Positions 33,969 to 44,059 are shown, counted from the first letter of the stretch. The stretch: 58,004 bases of DNA from Methylacidimicrobium tartarophylax (GCF_902143375.2 NZ_CABFVA020000066.1:1-58004); one strand, 5' to 3'. Numbers and translations are program-made. Notes: generated from the letters alone by a model not told the origin.

Positions 33969-34190
33969 GCTTGCTCCCTTCCGAAAACTTTCCAGGACGA
34001 TCAAGGAGCACCGGGATGGCGTGCTTGCTTTCCTCCAGAGCCGGGTGACCAACGATTTCATCGAGGCGAAAGGCGGCCTTATCCAGCTCGTCAAAAGGAT
34101 GCCCAGAGGCTTCCGAAGCTTCCGGTAGCTGCGGATCGCCGCTTTCCTCAAAACCGGAAAACTGACGTGGGATCTTGCCGTCGTGGCCAC
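33969..34190 (+). pseudogene. ISL3-family transposase C-terminal remnant, copy 1
   Basis: Encodes LAPFRKLSRTIKEHRDGVLAF, FLQSRVTNDFIEAKGG and GFRSFR followed by a stop (34126) and LRIAAFLKTGKL. This is the conserved C-terminal end of ISL3 (IS204/IS1096-type) transposases. A close second copy lies at 38428-38651 in the same direction. An in-frame TAG and the missing N-terminus show it is dead. Confidence 0.8.
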
Positions 34191-34287
34191 AAAATCCAAG
34201 AAACACAACGAAAAGGCCGGATATCGTTGCCTTCGTCGCAATCCGCGTCTATTCGCTTCCGGTCATTCGATAAACAAAGATTGAGGT

Positions 34288-35586
34288 ATGCAGAGGGGGA
34301 AAGACGGCCGGGAACGGGGAGTGATCGTGGCGCACCCGGGTACCCAGCATTCCTATTGGACTGCGAAGGCCTTGGAAGACACTGGCTTATTGGCCGAATA
34401 CTATACTGGATGGTATTACAAGCCGGAATCCTTTCTAGGGCGGCTACTCCAGGTCGTGCCGCGCGTGGTTCGCGGGAGAGTCGAAAGGCAGCTGCGTCGG
34501 CGGCATCACTCGGGTCTTCCCCCGAGGCGGGTGCGATGCTTCGCGCACGGCGAAATTCTTGCTGTTGCCGCGAGCCGCCTTGGCGTGGACGGGTGGTTGG
34601 GAGATGAGATCCTGCACTGGAGAAACACTGGTTTTGATCGATGGGTCGCGAAGCGGGTTGCGACGCTTCGTCCGGCAGCGGTTGTTGCTTACAATTCGGC
34701 TGCCTTGAAGACGCTGTCTGCGGCTCGGAAGGTGGGCTCGCTTGGGATTCTGGACCAGACGATTGCGTTTCCGACGGCAGCTCAAGAACTGCTCGATCTG
34801 GAGGCTGAGTGCAATCCGGAATTTGCGGATAGCCTGCCGGTGATTCCTCGTTGGTGGATCGATCAGAACCGCGAGGAGGCCCTCCTTGCCGATCTTATCC
34901 TGACACCATCGGAATATGTGAGGGAGTCGCTGATGGAGATCGGCGTGCCCGGTGAAAAGGTCGTGGTGTTGCCCTACGGAGTGGATCTGGAACTTTTCCA
35001 ACCCACAGCCAAGGCAACGGATGGGATATTTCGCGTTTGCTTCGTAGGCCAATTGAGTCAACGCAAAGGCATCAAGTACCTCTTGGAAGCGATGAAACGG
35101 CTCTGCTTGCCGAAATCGGAAGTGGTTCTAGTGGGAGGCATCGTGGGATCGGGCTTGGCGCTTCGAGGGTATGCAGACGTTTTCTCCCATGTGCCAAACG
35201 TTCCCAGAAGTGAGGTTGTTGGCTACATGCAGCGAGCAGACGTGTTCGTCTATCCTTCCCTTTGGGAAGGTTCCGCGCTGGCGATATATGAAGCGCTTGC
35301 GTGCGGCGTTCCCGTCGTCACGACACCGAATGCCGGCTCAGTCGTTCGGGACGGAATGGATGGTTTTGTCGTTCCTGCCAGAGATGTCGAGGCTCTGGCG
35401 CAGAAGATCGCTTTGCTGTACGGAGACGTGAACCTGCGAAAGTGGTTAGGGCAGAACGCTCGGAAGAGAGCGGAACAGTTCGGGTGGAACTCGTATGCAG
35501 CGAGGATCGCGGATCTTCTGCGGAAGCGGATGCCAGAACAAGAACGGAGAGGAGTTGCATCGAGGCAGCAGGATGCCCGCTCTTAA
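34288..35586 (+). CDS. Glycosyltransferase family 4 protein
   Basis: 432 residues of GT-B type. N-terminal domain: GVIVAHPGTQHSYWTAKAL. C-terminal donor domain: RVCFVGQLSQRKGIKYLLEAMK, EVVLVGGIVGSG, DVFVYPSLWEGSALAIYEALACGVPVVTTPNAG, the E-x7-E site of retaining GT4 enzymes. It transfers a sugar from a nucleotide donor to the growing repeat. It overlaps the next GT gene by 14 bases. It begins the block that lies between two directly repeated ISL3 remnants. Confidence 0.88.
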   Translation: MQRGKDGRERGVIVAHPGTQHSYWTAKALEDTGLLAEYYTGWYYKPESFLGRLLQVVPRVVRGRVERQLRRRHHSGLPPRRVRCFAHGEILAVAASRLGVDGWLGDEILHWRNTGFDRWVAKRVATLRPAAVVAYNSAALKTLSAARKVGSLGILDQTIAFPTAAQELLDLEAECNPEFADSLPVIPRWWIDQNREEALLADLILTPSEYVRESLMEIGVPGEKVVVLPYGVDLELFQPTAKATDGIFRVCFVGQLSQRKGIKYLLEAMKRLCLPKSEVVLVGGIVGSGLALRGYADVFSHVPNVPRSEVVGYMQRADVFVYPSLWEGSALAIYEALACGVPVVTTPNAGSVVRDGMDGFVVPARDVEALAQKIALLYGDVNLRKWLGQNARKRAEQFGWNSYAARIADLLRKRMPEQERRGVASRQQDARS

Positions 35587-36730
35587 GGTCATTGTCTGCT
35601 ATCTCCATTGGGGACCCTATCATCTGGCACGGGCGCGAGCGCTCCTCCAAGTGGATGGCATACAGCCTTATTTTCTGGAAGTGGCACGATATCAGACGGA
35701 CCATCTTTGGCTCCGTGATCCGGAGCGCGGGGTCGCGATCGAGACATTATGGTCCGGGGCGTTGCAGGATATTCCAGCGGCCAAGGTCGTACGAAGGCTG
35801 AAAGAAGTACTGGAGAGGATTTCTCCGGACGTCGTTGTCACCTGCGGATACGGTGACCCCGTGATGCGAGCCGCTGCTGCTTGGGCTCGAAAGTCTTCTC
35901 GTGGATCGCTGCTCTGGCACGAAACAACTCGGAAGGACCGGCGTCGTTGGGCACTGAAAGAATTTGCAAAAGGAATCCTCGTCCGTCGGCTTTACCATGC
36001 GGCGCTGGTAAGTGGAAAGGCCCATCGCGAATATCTGGTAGAATTGGGAATGGACCCGGAGTGGATCATGGAGCTCGACCCCGCTGTCGACAACGCCTTC
36101 TTTCAGACTGAAACCGAGGCAGTGCGCAGAGATTTCCGAAAATGGAGGGAGCGGCTGGAATTACCCGATCGGTATTTTCTCTATGTCGGCAGGTTGGCGG
36201 CGGACAAAAACGTAGAAAGCCTGTTGCGTGCCTATGAGTTATATCGTGAGCGGACGAACGGAGAATGCGGTTTGGTGTTGGTAGGCGACGGACCCGAAAA
36301 GCCTCGTCTCTTAACGCTGGCGCAGCGGCCCGCGTTGCGGGACGTCGTCTTTGCCGGATACCGGCCCACCAGCGATCTGCCGCCCTATTATGCCATGGCT
36401 GAGTGGTTTGTCTTGCCAAGCGTGATAGAGCCCTGGGGCTTGGTCGTGAATGAGGCAATGGCCGGCGGCCTGCCGCTGCTCCTCTCTCGGAACTGCGGCT
36501 GCGCTCCCGATCTTCTGAGTGAAGAAGTGAATGGGTTTTCCTTCGCTCCGCGGGATATAGAGGCACTTGCGGAGTTGCTGTGCAAGGTAAGCGCCCTTTC
36601 GGCGACCGAGCGGGCGAGAATGGGGGCAGCCTCCAAAGCGATCATCTCCGCGTACACACCCGAGCGTTGGGCGCAGGGCCTGGTTCGCGGCGCCCGCCTT
36701 GCTATGACGCGGGCGGGGAAACTTGGCTGA
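35573..36730 (+). CDS. Glycosyltransferase family 4 protein
   Basis: 385 residues. N-terminal KVIVCYLHWGPYHLARARALLQ; donor domain YFLYVGRLAADKNVESLLRAYELY, GLVLVGDGPEKPRL, VVFAGYRPTSDLPPYYAMAEWFVLPSVIEPWGLVVNEAMAGGLPLL, which includes the E-x7-E motif of GT4. Start ATG 35573 is chosen from AGGCAGCAGG upstream. It overlaps the previous GT4 and touches the following polymerase gene, so the three form one unit. Confidence 0.88.
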   Translation: MPALKVIVCYLHWGPYHLARARALLQVDGIQPYFLEVARYQTDHLWLRDPERGVAIETLWSGALQDIPAAKVVRRLKEVLERISPDVVVTCGYGDPVMRAAAAWARKSSRGSLLWHETTRKDRRRWALKEFAKGILVRRLYHAALVSGKAHREYLVELGMDPEWIMELDPAVDNAFFQTETEAVRRDFRKWRERLELPDRYFLYVGRLAADKNVESLLRAYELYRERTNGECGLVLVGDGPEKPRLLTLAQRPALRDVVFAGYRPTSDLPPYYAMAEWFVLPSVIEPWGLVVNEAMAGGLPLLLSRNCGCAPDLLSEEVNGFSFAPRDIEALAELLCKVSALSATERARMGAASKAIISAYTPERWAQGLVRGARLAMTRAGKLG

Positions 36731-36743
36731 GGCGGGGAAGGCG

Positions 36744-38234
36744 ATGGAGACGACGATCGCACAGGCCGGGAGACGGATCCGCTTGACACCCGTTTGCACT
36801 AGACCAGCGATCATTGGGTGTCTAACGGCTGTGCTCGCTGCGACGTTCGTCGTTTGGCTATGGGAAGGTCTCTTTGGTGCCTCACTCGGATTGGCGCAGA
36901 TCTTTGGGGGCGCGCTCGCGGCGCTCCTTGTTTTACCGGTCGCAACGGCTGCTCTTCGAGATCCCGCGCTCCTTGCGGAGCCGATCCACGTCTTTCTCGT
37001 CGGTTGCGTCTACTTCTTGGTGCTCGACATGGCCACTCTCCGTGACGTGGAAGAGTTTCCGCCTCTCTCGATTCTGCTCGGGGAGACCGCGTTCGTGGTC
37101 TTTCTTGTGCCGGCGCTTGCTCTTTGGCTATTGGTGAAAGCCCGGCGAAGCCCGCTGACTCCGATCCTGCGATGGGGGGCAGGGACGATTTCGGCCAACA
37201 CGCTTTTTTGGATGGCGTTCGCGGTCTTCTCGTTGGAGGTGTTCAAACGGTTCGCGCTCGTGGGATGGAGCGTCTCTCAATTTTGGTACCTATTGTTGCA
37301 ATCGCGGGCAGGAGGCGTAGAAGGCGATGCGATGCATTTCGGAGTAAATGGGGATTGGCGGGTGATCCTACAACCGATCGGCGTCGTCTTTCCCGCAACC
37401 CTGTTCCTTGCAGACCGCGCCTGGAAAAAAGGGGTTCGTCCACTGAAAAAAACAGTGCTTTTGTTGATCTCCATCGCCCAGTTGGGAATCCTCGTTTTGG
37501 ACGGAGCTCGGTCCCTTGTGGTCATGTCGCTTGTGCTTCCTTTCCTTGCCCGTGCGCTAGAAAGAGATCCGAGTATTCGTCGTTGGCTGTGGGGAATCGT
37601 CGCTGGCTCCTTTCTACTGGCTCCGCTGTTCGACACCATGGTGCAAGTTCGTGCATCCGGATGGTCGAACATGGACCGGGTGGACAAGGTGGCGTGGAAC
37701 GCGGCAGAGGCCCATCGCGATGACAATTTTCACTGGGTGGTGAACATCGTGGACGTGCTTCGGAGCAGGGGGCCTCTCCTTCAGCAGGACCACCAGGGAC
37801 CGCTTGGCTTTATTGATGGCTTAGCGGAAGAGGGTGGCTCGTTCGCGATCTCTCTGATCCCGCGAATCTTTTGGCCGGAAAAACCAATGGCGATCGACAA
37901 TGGAGATGACTTGCGTTCGTGGAACGTGACAACTTCCATCGTTGGAGATCTATTGCGCATGGGCGGCATCTCGTTCCTATTGGTGGGAGGCCTGCTCTTC
38001 GGCCTGGGAGTGCGCATCTTGGAGCCGATCTATTGGACGCGCATGAGGGGAGAGGGAGAACTTCTGGGTTATGCGTTATTGATGTATTTGCTGCTGCACG
38101 AGGTGCGCGGAATCATGGCATATCACGTTTGGGGGTTCGTTTTTCTCATTTTGATGGGGGGGTTTCGAGCACAACGCTGGATGGCCGAACATTTCGGGTC
38201 CAAGCGAAGATCGCGTCAATTATCGGTGGGATGA
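36744..38234 (+). CDS. Wzy-like membrane protein (oligosaccharide repeat-unit polymerase candidate)
   Basis: 496 residues with about ten membrane helices (for example IIGCLTAVLAATFVVWLW, LGLAQIFGGALAALLVLPV, TAFVVFLVPALALWLLV) and a large periplasmic loop with VRASGWSNMDRVDKVAWNAAEAHRDD and SLIPRIFWPEKPMAIDNGDDL. The RIFWPEKP segment is typical of Wzy-like polymerases and related EPS membrane proteins. ATG 36744 follows GGGGAAGG; a TTG at 36723 also fits. It would polymerise the repeat made by the neighbouring GT4 enzymes. Confidence 0.72.
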   Translation: METTIAQAGRRIRLTPVCTRPAIIGCLTAVLAATFVVWLWEGLFGASLGLAQIFGGALAALLVLPVATAALRDPALLAEPIHVFLVGCVYFLVLDMATLRDVEEFPPLSILLGETAFVVFLVPALALWLLVKARRSPLTPILRWGAGTISANTLFWMAFAVFSLEVFKRFALVGWSVSQFWYLLLQSRAGGVEGDAMHFGVNGDWRVILQPIGVVFPATLFLADRAWKKGVRPLKKTVLLLISIAQLGILVLDGARSLVVMSLVLPFLARALERDPSIRRWLWGIVAGSFLLAPLFDTMVQVRASGWSNMDRVDKVAWNAAEAHRDDNFHWVVNIVDVLRSRGPLLQQDHQGPLGFIDGLAEEGGSFAISLIPRIFWPEKPMAIDNGDDLRSWNVTTSIVGDLLRMGGISFLLVGGLLFGLGVRILEPIYWTRMRGEGELLGYALLMYLLLHEVRGIMAYHVWGFVFLILMGGFRAQRWMAEHFGSKRRSRQLSVG

Positions 38235-38427
38235 GACGTCTGCGGATTGCGCTCATTTGAAGTGCTTCCTAAAAATGCGACCCATGCTTAAGCTAAGAAC
38301 GAAGCTACTGGAATGACAGACAAGACAAGCCGACGGACGCGCCGACGGCGCACACGGAGTTCAAGGCGCTCTTCGCTGAAGAGCCAAGTGTTATGCTTTT
38401 GTCTCCAGTGGGCCGCCCGCAGCCGGC

Positions 38428-38651
38428 TTGCTCCCTTTCGAAAACTTTCCAAGACAATCAAAAAGCACGTGGACGGCGTTCTTCCTTTCCTCCAGAGCCG
38501 GGTGACCCATGGTCTCATCGAGGCAATCAACGGCCTTATCCAGCTCGCCAAAAGGATGGCGAGAGAGTTCCGAAGCTTCCGGTACCTGCGGATCGCCGCT
38601 TTCCTCAAAGCCGGAAAGCTGAGATTGGATCTACCCGTCGTAACCTCATAA
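38428..38651 (+). pseudogene. ISL3-family transposase C-terminal remnant, copy 2
   Basis: LAPFRKLSKTIKKHVDGVLPF, FLQSRVTHGLIEAINGLIQLAKRM, REFRSFRYLRIAAFLKAG: the same ISL3 tail as at 33969-34190 but without the internal stop. Upstream (38365-38385) is a short palindromic piece with CTCTTCGCTGAAGAG. Together the two copies bracket the GT4-GT4-Wzy block in direct orientation. Confidence 0.8.
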
Positions 38652-38762
38652 CTTATGAAAAACAGCGAACAGGCGGTTTTTGGGGCCGCGTCTGTCTCCA
38701 ATCAGCATATCACAGTACAAGGGATTGTCTATGAAGAGATGTAGGTGTTAGGGCACGACAAA

Positions 38763-39740
38763 ATGCGCGAACCCTTCCACGCAATTAAAAGGCGGATCAA
38801 ACTTTCCTTAAAGCGGATGCTGTTTGGCATAAGTTGGATTGCCCGACGGCTTTTCCACGTCCATATAGTACCCGTTCATTATTATTCACCGGTGGCAGAT
38901 CCTATCGAGCTGCAAAAGAGTCGAAACAGATGGGCTCGGCCATCGCGGATGCACGGAATCGATGTCGATCTCGATCAGCAGGCGGAAAGCCTGCGATTAA
39001 TCTGCTTGCCCTTCCAAAAGGAATATCAGGGAAATGAGACGTACCGACAAGCAGTGAGCAGAGGATTCGGTCCTGGTTATGGATATATCGAAGCGCAGGC
39101 TCTGCACGGTGTGATTCGCTACTTGCAGCCAAGACGCGTTATCGAGGTTGGATCAGGAACGTCAACCTACTGCACACGTGAGGCGGCTCGCAGGAATGAA
39201 GCGGAGGGCGGCGCTCGGACCGAGATAACCGCAATCGAGCCTTTTCCATCGGCACCACTCCGTGCGATGGAGGAAGTTAGAGTGATTCGCTCAAAAGTCC
39301 AAGAAACCGGAGTCGAGACCTTCGACTGCCTGAGGGAGAAAGATGTCTTGTTCATCGATTCATCTCATGCGGTAAAGCCCGGAGGAGATGTCAATTTTCT
39401 CATTTTGGAGGTGCTTCCCAGGCTCCGGGAAGGCGTGGTCGTGCATTTCCATGATATTTACTTTCCCTATGATTACTCTCGAGTTTTGCTGAAGAGCTTT
39501 TTCCCAGGTACGGAATCCTCGCTGCTGCAGGCCTTTCTCATATTTAATAAAAGATTTAAGATTTTGTTTTGTCTGAGTCAGCTTCATTATGGGCGACCCG
39601 AGGTGCTTGCCGAGGTTTTTCCAGAATACCGGCCGCAAGGAGGCAAAGATGGGTTGGTAGAAGACCGCCTTGCTCCATTCGAAACCCCCGCTGGGCATTT
39701 TCCGTCTTCCATCTATCTGCAGGTGCAGCCCGGCCAGTGA
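38763..39740 (+). CDS. SAM-dependent methyltransferase-like protein (Methyltransf_24 type)
   Basis: 325 residues. A basic amphipathic N-terminus (IKRRIKLSLKRMLFGISWIARRL) may hold it at the membrane. The core shows RRVIEVGSGTSTYCTREAARR (SAM motif I), ITAIEPFPSAPLRAME, KDVLFIDSSHAVKPGGDVNFLILEVLPRLREGVVVHFHDIYFPYDY, the class I pattern with an HDI motif seen in sugar and lipid methyltransferases of EPS loci. ATG 38763; GTG 38745 is an alternative. Confidence 0.8.
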   Translation: MREPFHAIKRRIKLSLKRMLFGISWIARRLFHVHIVPVHYYSPVADPIELQKSRNRWARPSRMHGIDVDLDQQAESLRLICLPFQKEYQGNETYRQAVSRGFGPGYGYIEAQALHGVIRYLQPRRVIEVGSGTSTYCTREAARRNEAEGGARTEITAIEPFPSAPLRAMEEVRVIRSKVQETGVETFDCLREKDVLFIDSSHAVKPGGDVNFLILEVLPRLREGVVVHFHDIYFPYDYSRVLLKSFFPGTESSLLQAFLIFNKRFKILFCLSQLHYGRPEVLAEVFPEYRPQGGKDGLVEDRLAPFETPAGHFPSSIYLQVQPGQ

Positions 39741-39999
39741 GAGGGCTTGTCAATAGGCAAGCGTGTGACGCTCGGTGGAAGCCGGAATCATCGGGCGATG
39801 GAGACTGCGAGTTTTGATCTTCCCATTCGGAAGGAAAGGGCGGCGATCGTGGTGCCGTCACCGGCGCGCAAGGCAACGGGACCGGTGATTTTGTTGAGCG
39901 CATAGTTGCCGGACGCAGGAGGCGATTGCGAACAGCTCGCACGACCCGTTGGGGAAGAAGTGGGCGTAAGGCAGAGGAGCAAGAGCTTCAGGTGTTGGG

Positions 40000-40602
40000 G
40001 CAGAGTGGAATGTCACAATCCTGCGCTCTTACCTGTCGGAAGGGGGCAGCGTATTGGATTTTGGCTGCGGAGAGGGGTATTTGCTCCAACATCTTGGAGC
40101 CAAACGTCGTGTGGGCGTCGAAGTGAATTCCGTGGCATTAGAGCATGCTTGGGATCTAGAGTTTGAGATGTATTCCAGCTTGAAGATGCTAGAAGGCCAG
40201 AGCTTTTCTCGAATCATCTCCCAGCATGTATTGGAACACATTCCGAGTCCGTAGCATTGTCTCCGAGGTCTAAGAGGACTGCTCCGGCCGTACGGCCTTT
40301 TGGTATTGCTTCTGTTCCTAGACGATTGGCGGGCACGGGCGCAACGGACCGCGATTGTGGGTGATAGCGACATGCATCTCTATGCATGGACACCGCGTAC
40401 TCTGGGGAATCTCCTTTGTGCGACGGGGTTCGAATCGAGAGAGGTGCATGTTCATTCCAACTGCTGGCGGCCTTGGGACGGCACGGCTTTGGAAAATTCA
40501 TCCGTCGCTCTTGGAGTTGGCAGGGAAGCTTACAGCAGCGTTGCTTCGCAGACGGCAACTCGTTGCGGTCGCTTCCCCTGGAAAGGGGCGAAAACTTTTT
40601 GA
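40000..40602 (+). pseudogene. Decayed class I methyltransferase gene
   Basis: One frame reads SVLDFGCGEGYLLQHLG (SAM motif I), FSRIISQHVLEHIPSP, then a TAG at 40252-40254, then continues in the same frame with HCLRGLRGLLRPYGLLVLLL, LYAWTPRTLGNLLCATGFESREV. The nonsense codon breaks the gene and the N-terminal part upstream of 40000 is out of frame. The gap 39741-40000 and the stretch 40603-40884 hold no gene I can support. Confidence 0.72.
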
Positions 40603-40884
40603 AGAGGCTTAAAAGGAAGTGCGGACGTGCCCGTCTCCTCACATCTCTCCGGGCGCTCGTCTTTGCGACGCATTCTGGTCGGCGCATGGTCGCCCGGCAG
40701 CGGTTCGATTAGCTCCATGGGCGCAGGTGGGGTATAAAGCGCGGGCCGAGGTCGACCAAAGCGGCAAACGGGTTGGAGCAACTAGGTGAACGGAGTCGGA
40801 AGGGACGGATGGCGAGGCGGATAAGATCACATGGGTGTGGAACGTGAAGTGCATCGTGCTGTCGGATGCGCGATCGGAGAGTCA

Positions 40885-42072
40885 ATGGGTTGTTTACGGG
40901 TAGCACTGGTGATTCCCGGCATTCCGAAGATCAGCGGAGGGCCGGGCGTATCCGTGGCTGCGATGGCCGGTCGTCTTGTCGCGAACGGGTGGGAAGTGAC
41001 CGTCCTTACTTCGAATCAGGGCATTTCCGAAGGGCTGGTGCCGATTGAGAAAAACGTCGAGCTGAAAATCTTTCCTCTTTCGGGGAAATGGAATCGGCGT
41101 TTCTTGCGCTGCCCCGAGCTCATCGAATGGTTGTATCGGGAAGGATCTCGTTTTGACGTCGTGGATATCCAGGGAATATGGTCGTTTATTTGCTCCGATA
41201 TGGCCAAAGCCTGCCAAGCCCTGCGAATTCCCTACGTCATAACGCCCCATGGCCAAGCGTCGAAATGGGACGTTGGCAAAGCTCCGGTACGAAAGCGGAT
41301 CTTCGCATCGCTCTGGCTGTCGGGCGCGTGGAAGGGAGCAAGCGGCTATCGCTTTCTATCCGAAGAAGAGAGAAGAGGATGCTGGTTTCCGGAAGCCGGT
41401 AAAGGGGTTATAACTCCCAATTGGCTCGAGCCGGCACAGAAACCGGAGGATCACTCATCAACGGAAGCTCTCAGGAGCCTCGAGCTCCGAGGAGACGGTC
41501 AAACGGTTTTATTTTTGGGACGGCTGGATCCGCAGAAGGGCGTCTTGGAGCTTTTGCATGTCTTCGAGCAGCTTTGGCGCAGAAGGCCTGAAACCGTGCT
41601 GCTTCTCGTCGGTCCGGGTAGAACCAGATACGCTGAGCAGGTGCGGCGACGAGTCGATTCGATGACGGGCTCAAGGAATATACGGCTGTTAGGGCCGCTC
41701 TACGGTGTTGAGAAACAAGCGGTGCTCGGCGCTGCGAGCGTATTTGTAGCCCTCTCGAAGAGCGAAGGACTTCCCACTGCAGTGCTGGAAGCCTTGCGCG
41801 CGAGCATTCCGGTCATCGTGACCCCGGGAGCGAATATTCCGGAGGTAGAAGAGTACGGGGCGGGCTTTGTGGTCCATGGAAGGGAGGACGCGGTAACGAA
41901 GATAGAGACCATCCTGCAGGACTCGGGACTCCGGAGCAGAATGGCCGAGAACGCCAAGAGGCTTTTTGAGCAGCGCTTCTCTCCGGAAAATGTTTTTCCG
42001 AATCTCATCGCTTTCTATCGAGCTATTGTCGGCAAGAGCCGCGATCAAAGCACGCGGACAAACATCGCATAA
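40885..42072 (+). CDS. Glycosyltransferase family 4 protein
   Basis: 395 residues. N-terminal LRVALVIPGIPKISGGPGVSVAAMAGRL (GT-B with a glycine loop for the acceptor side). Donor domain: QTVLFLGRLDPQKGVLELLHVFEQLW, VLLLVGPGRTRY, SVFVALSKSEGLPTAVLEALRASIPVIVTPGANIPE, with the E-x7-E motif. ATG 40885 has GGAGAG five bases upstream; the frame continues upstream to 40831. Intact and likely active. Confidence 0.88.
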   Translation: MGCLRVALVIPGIPKISGGPGVSVAAMAGRLVANGWEVTVLTSNQGISEGLVPIEKNVELKIFPLSGKWNRRFLRCPELIEWLYREGSRFDVVDIQGIWSFICSDMAKACQALRIPYVITPHGQASKWDVGKAPVRKRIFASLWLSGAWKGASGYRFLSEEERRGCWFPEAGKGVITPNWLEPAQKPEDHSSTEALRSLELRGDGQTVLFLGRLDPQKGVLELLHVFEQLWRRRPETVLLLVGPGRTRYAEQVRRRVDSMTGSRNIRLLGPLYGVEKQAVLGAASVFVALSKSEGLPTAVLEALRASIPVIVTPGANIPEVEEYGAGFVVHGREDAVTKIETILQDSGLRSRMAENAKRLFEQRFSPENVFPNLIAFYRAIVGKSRDQSTRTNIA

Positions 42073-42205
42073 TGCATTCTTGCGGCGCAGAAGGAACGGC
42101 GCAGACTTTTCTGGTCATCGCCTGCGCGGTTATTCGTTGCCTCTCAGCGCCCAGTATAGTGGGCCCCGATTGAGACAGGGATATAAGCTACCGATCTTGG
42201 GAGGG

Positions 42206-42790
42206 TGATGGCACAAGCGAAGGCGATCCGCGGGTTTTTGTGAGACGGCTGGGATATGTCGCAAACCGCAAGGGGGTGCAGCGGTTGATGCGCCATATGG
42301 AGTTGGCAGGGGTGGCGCCGGGGTCTTCGACGAACGTAGGACATCCTATGCAGGCAGTTTATCCCAACCTGCTGCGCGGCGTGGAGGTCAGCCGGCCCGA
42401 TCCGGTTTGGAGCACCGACATTACGTTGCATCCCACTCCTGCGAGGTTTCGTTTATCTGGTGGCGATCATCGACTGGTGCTCGTGGCGGGTACCGGGTTG
42501 GCGGATCCGCAACAGCCTGGACACCTCGTTCTGCGTTGACAGCCTAGAGGACGCCTTGGCTTTGCACGGGGAACCGAAGATCTCCAACAGCGATCAGGAC
42601 TCGCAGTTCACCAGCGCTACGTTCACGGCCATGCTCAAACGCGCAGGCATTGCGATGAGCATGGATGGAAGGGCTTGAGCGTTGGACAATAATGAGGACG
42701 TGTATCTGAAAGGGGTACGGCACGATAGCCGAACTGACGAACGGGCTGGCGGAATATTTCGCATTCTCAACGGCCAGCGTCCGTTAGGGG
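42206..42790 (+). pseudogene. IS3-family OrfB (DDE transposase) remnant, copy 1
   Basis: Pieces in shifting frames: GVQRLMRHMELAGVAP, YPNLLRGVEVSRPDPVWSTDIT, then AIIDWCSWRVPGW, NSLDTSFCVDSLEDAL, KISNSDQDSQFTSATFTAMLKRAGIAMSMDG, and a garbled VYLKGV segment. These are the DDE core of IS3-group OrfB with several frameshifts. A homologous copy lies at 44330-44776. Confidence 0.85.
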
Positions 42791-43063
42791 GAGCGGCGGG
42801 GGACGTAAAGAATGGAGCGGAAAAGCAACGGAACAAAAGGAGGGCATGAGTAATGAGTAATTCGTTGGAAACGACGTGGAAGGCCTCATGGATTCGAAAG
42901 ACTCGACGGGCGCGCATCCCGCTCGCAGCGAGAGCGCGGTTGAAGGAGCGGGAATCTTCCTGGGCGATGAGCGCGGCAAAGCTCGAAACCGCCACTGGAG
43001 CCGCTCAGCGCCTTGATGGCGACAGTTCATATACCCTGTTCTAGCGGGATGACGAGATTGCCC

Positions 43064-43984
43064 ATGCGCTCAATCCCACTTTTCATCGCCCACTGGAATG
43101 CTCCCGAGGCCTGCCTCAAGTCGGTCGACTGCTTGCAGAAATTGGAAGTGCCCTTGCGCATCGTGATCGCGGACAACGCGTCAGACCCGGAGAAGCGAGC
43201 GCAGCTCTGCCAGGGATTGCCAAAAGAGGTGGAGGTTGTCGCGCTTGCCGAAAACCGGGGATTTGGGGGCGCCCTCAACGTTTTGCTTCGCCGCTGGCTT
43301 GCAGAATCGCCCGAGGACGAGATCTGCTTTTTGGCATCGCATGATGTCATTCCCCGTAAAGACTGTTTGGCATTGCTCGCGAAAGCTCTCCTTTCGGATC
43401 CGACCATCGGGATCGCTTGCCCGGATCAAGATGCCGAGGTTGCTCCTGTCTATCCGCACTTTACGCCGATTCGTGGGCCGAGAAGCGTTCGCTGCCAGCC
43501 CGGAAAGAAGGGGGAATGGAAAGATGTGGTTTTCGCAAACGCAACCCTATTTGCCGTGCGAAAACGGTGCATACGCGAACTCAACCTCTTTTTCGACGAG
43601 CGCTTCTTTTGCTACGGGGAGGAGTACGATTTCGGGTTGCGCGTGAGTCGGGCCGGCTGGCGCGTTATCCTTGTCTGGGGCGCGACGGTCGACAACCCGG
43701 GGCGGGCGGCTCCTTCTCTCCTATATTCCTATTTGCATGGAAGAAACTCGCTCTTTCTTGCCTTGCGGTACGGTGGATCGCCTGCGGCGGCGGTTCGTGC
43801 GCTTCTCTTTGCGCTGAACACCGTGCGCTTTCTTTGCCTCGACGCCAAGAATCACCGGATTGATGAATTCGGCCTTGGGCGGGCGTGTGCGCTGATCGAT
43901 TTCTTTCGGGGTCGGTATGGACCTCCCCCGTCTTTCCTCCTGCGGCGGAGCGGAAAAATACGGTGGCTTCCTTACAGCATGTAG
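43064..43984 (+). CDS. Glycosyltransferase family 2 protein
   Basis: 306 residues. GT-A fold: SIPLFIAHWNAPEACLKSV, LRIVIADNASDPEKRAQL, VVALAENRGFGGALNVLLRRWL, CFLASHDVIPRKD in place of the usual DDD/DxD segment, and a C-terminal SLLYSYLHGRNSLFLALRY as in rhamnosyl-like transferases. The start could be 43049 or 43064; neither has a strong ribosome site. It sits alone between two IS3 remnants. Confidence 0.82.
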   Translation: MRSIPLFIAHWNAPEACLKSVDCLQKLEVPLRIVIADNASDPEKRAQLCQGLPKEVEVVALAENRGFGGALNVLLRRWLAESPEDEICFLASHDVIPRKDCLALLAKALLSDPTIGIACPDQDAEVAPVYPHFTPIRGPRSVRCQPGKKGEWKDVVFANATLFAVRKRCIRELNLFFDERFFCYGEEYDFGLRVSRAGWRVILVWGATVDNPGRAAPSLLYSYLHGRNSLFLALRYGGSPAAAVRALLFALNTVRFLCLDAKNHRIDEFGLGRACALIDFFRGRYGPPPSFLLRRSGKIRWLPYSM

Positions 43985-44059
43985 GGAGAATGGAAGGCGC
44001 GCGTTCCGCGCGACTGGGCAGGCAGTTCTCTGAGACAGCAAAGGAAGAATCCAGTATCG

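Noticed and set aside
40573-40625. Possible terminator (CCCC/GGGG stem followed by a short T run)
   Set aside because: The stem is only 4 bp and the T run is separated by several bases; too weak to annotate.
42853-43044. Small frame MSNSLETTWKASW between IS3 debris and the GT2 gene
   Set aside because: No conserved pattern, overlaps the GT2 leader, and lies in decayed IS flank; likely chance.
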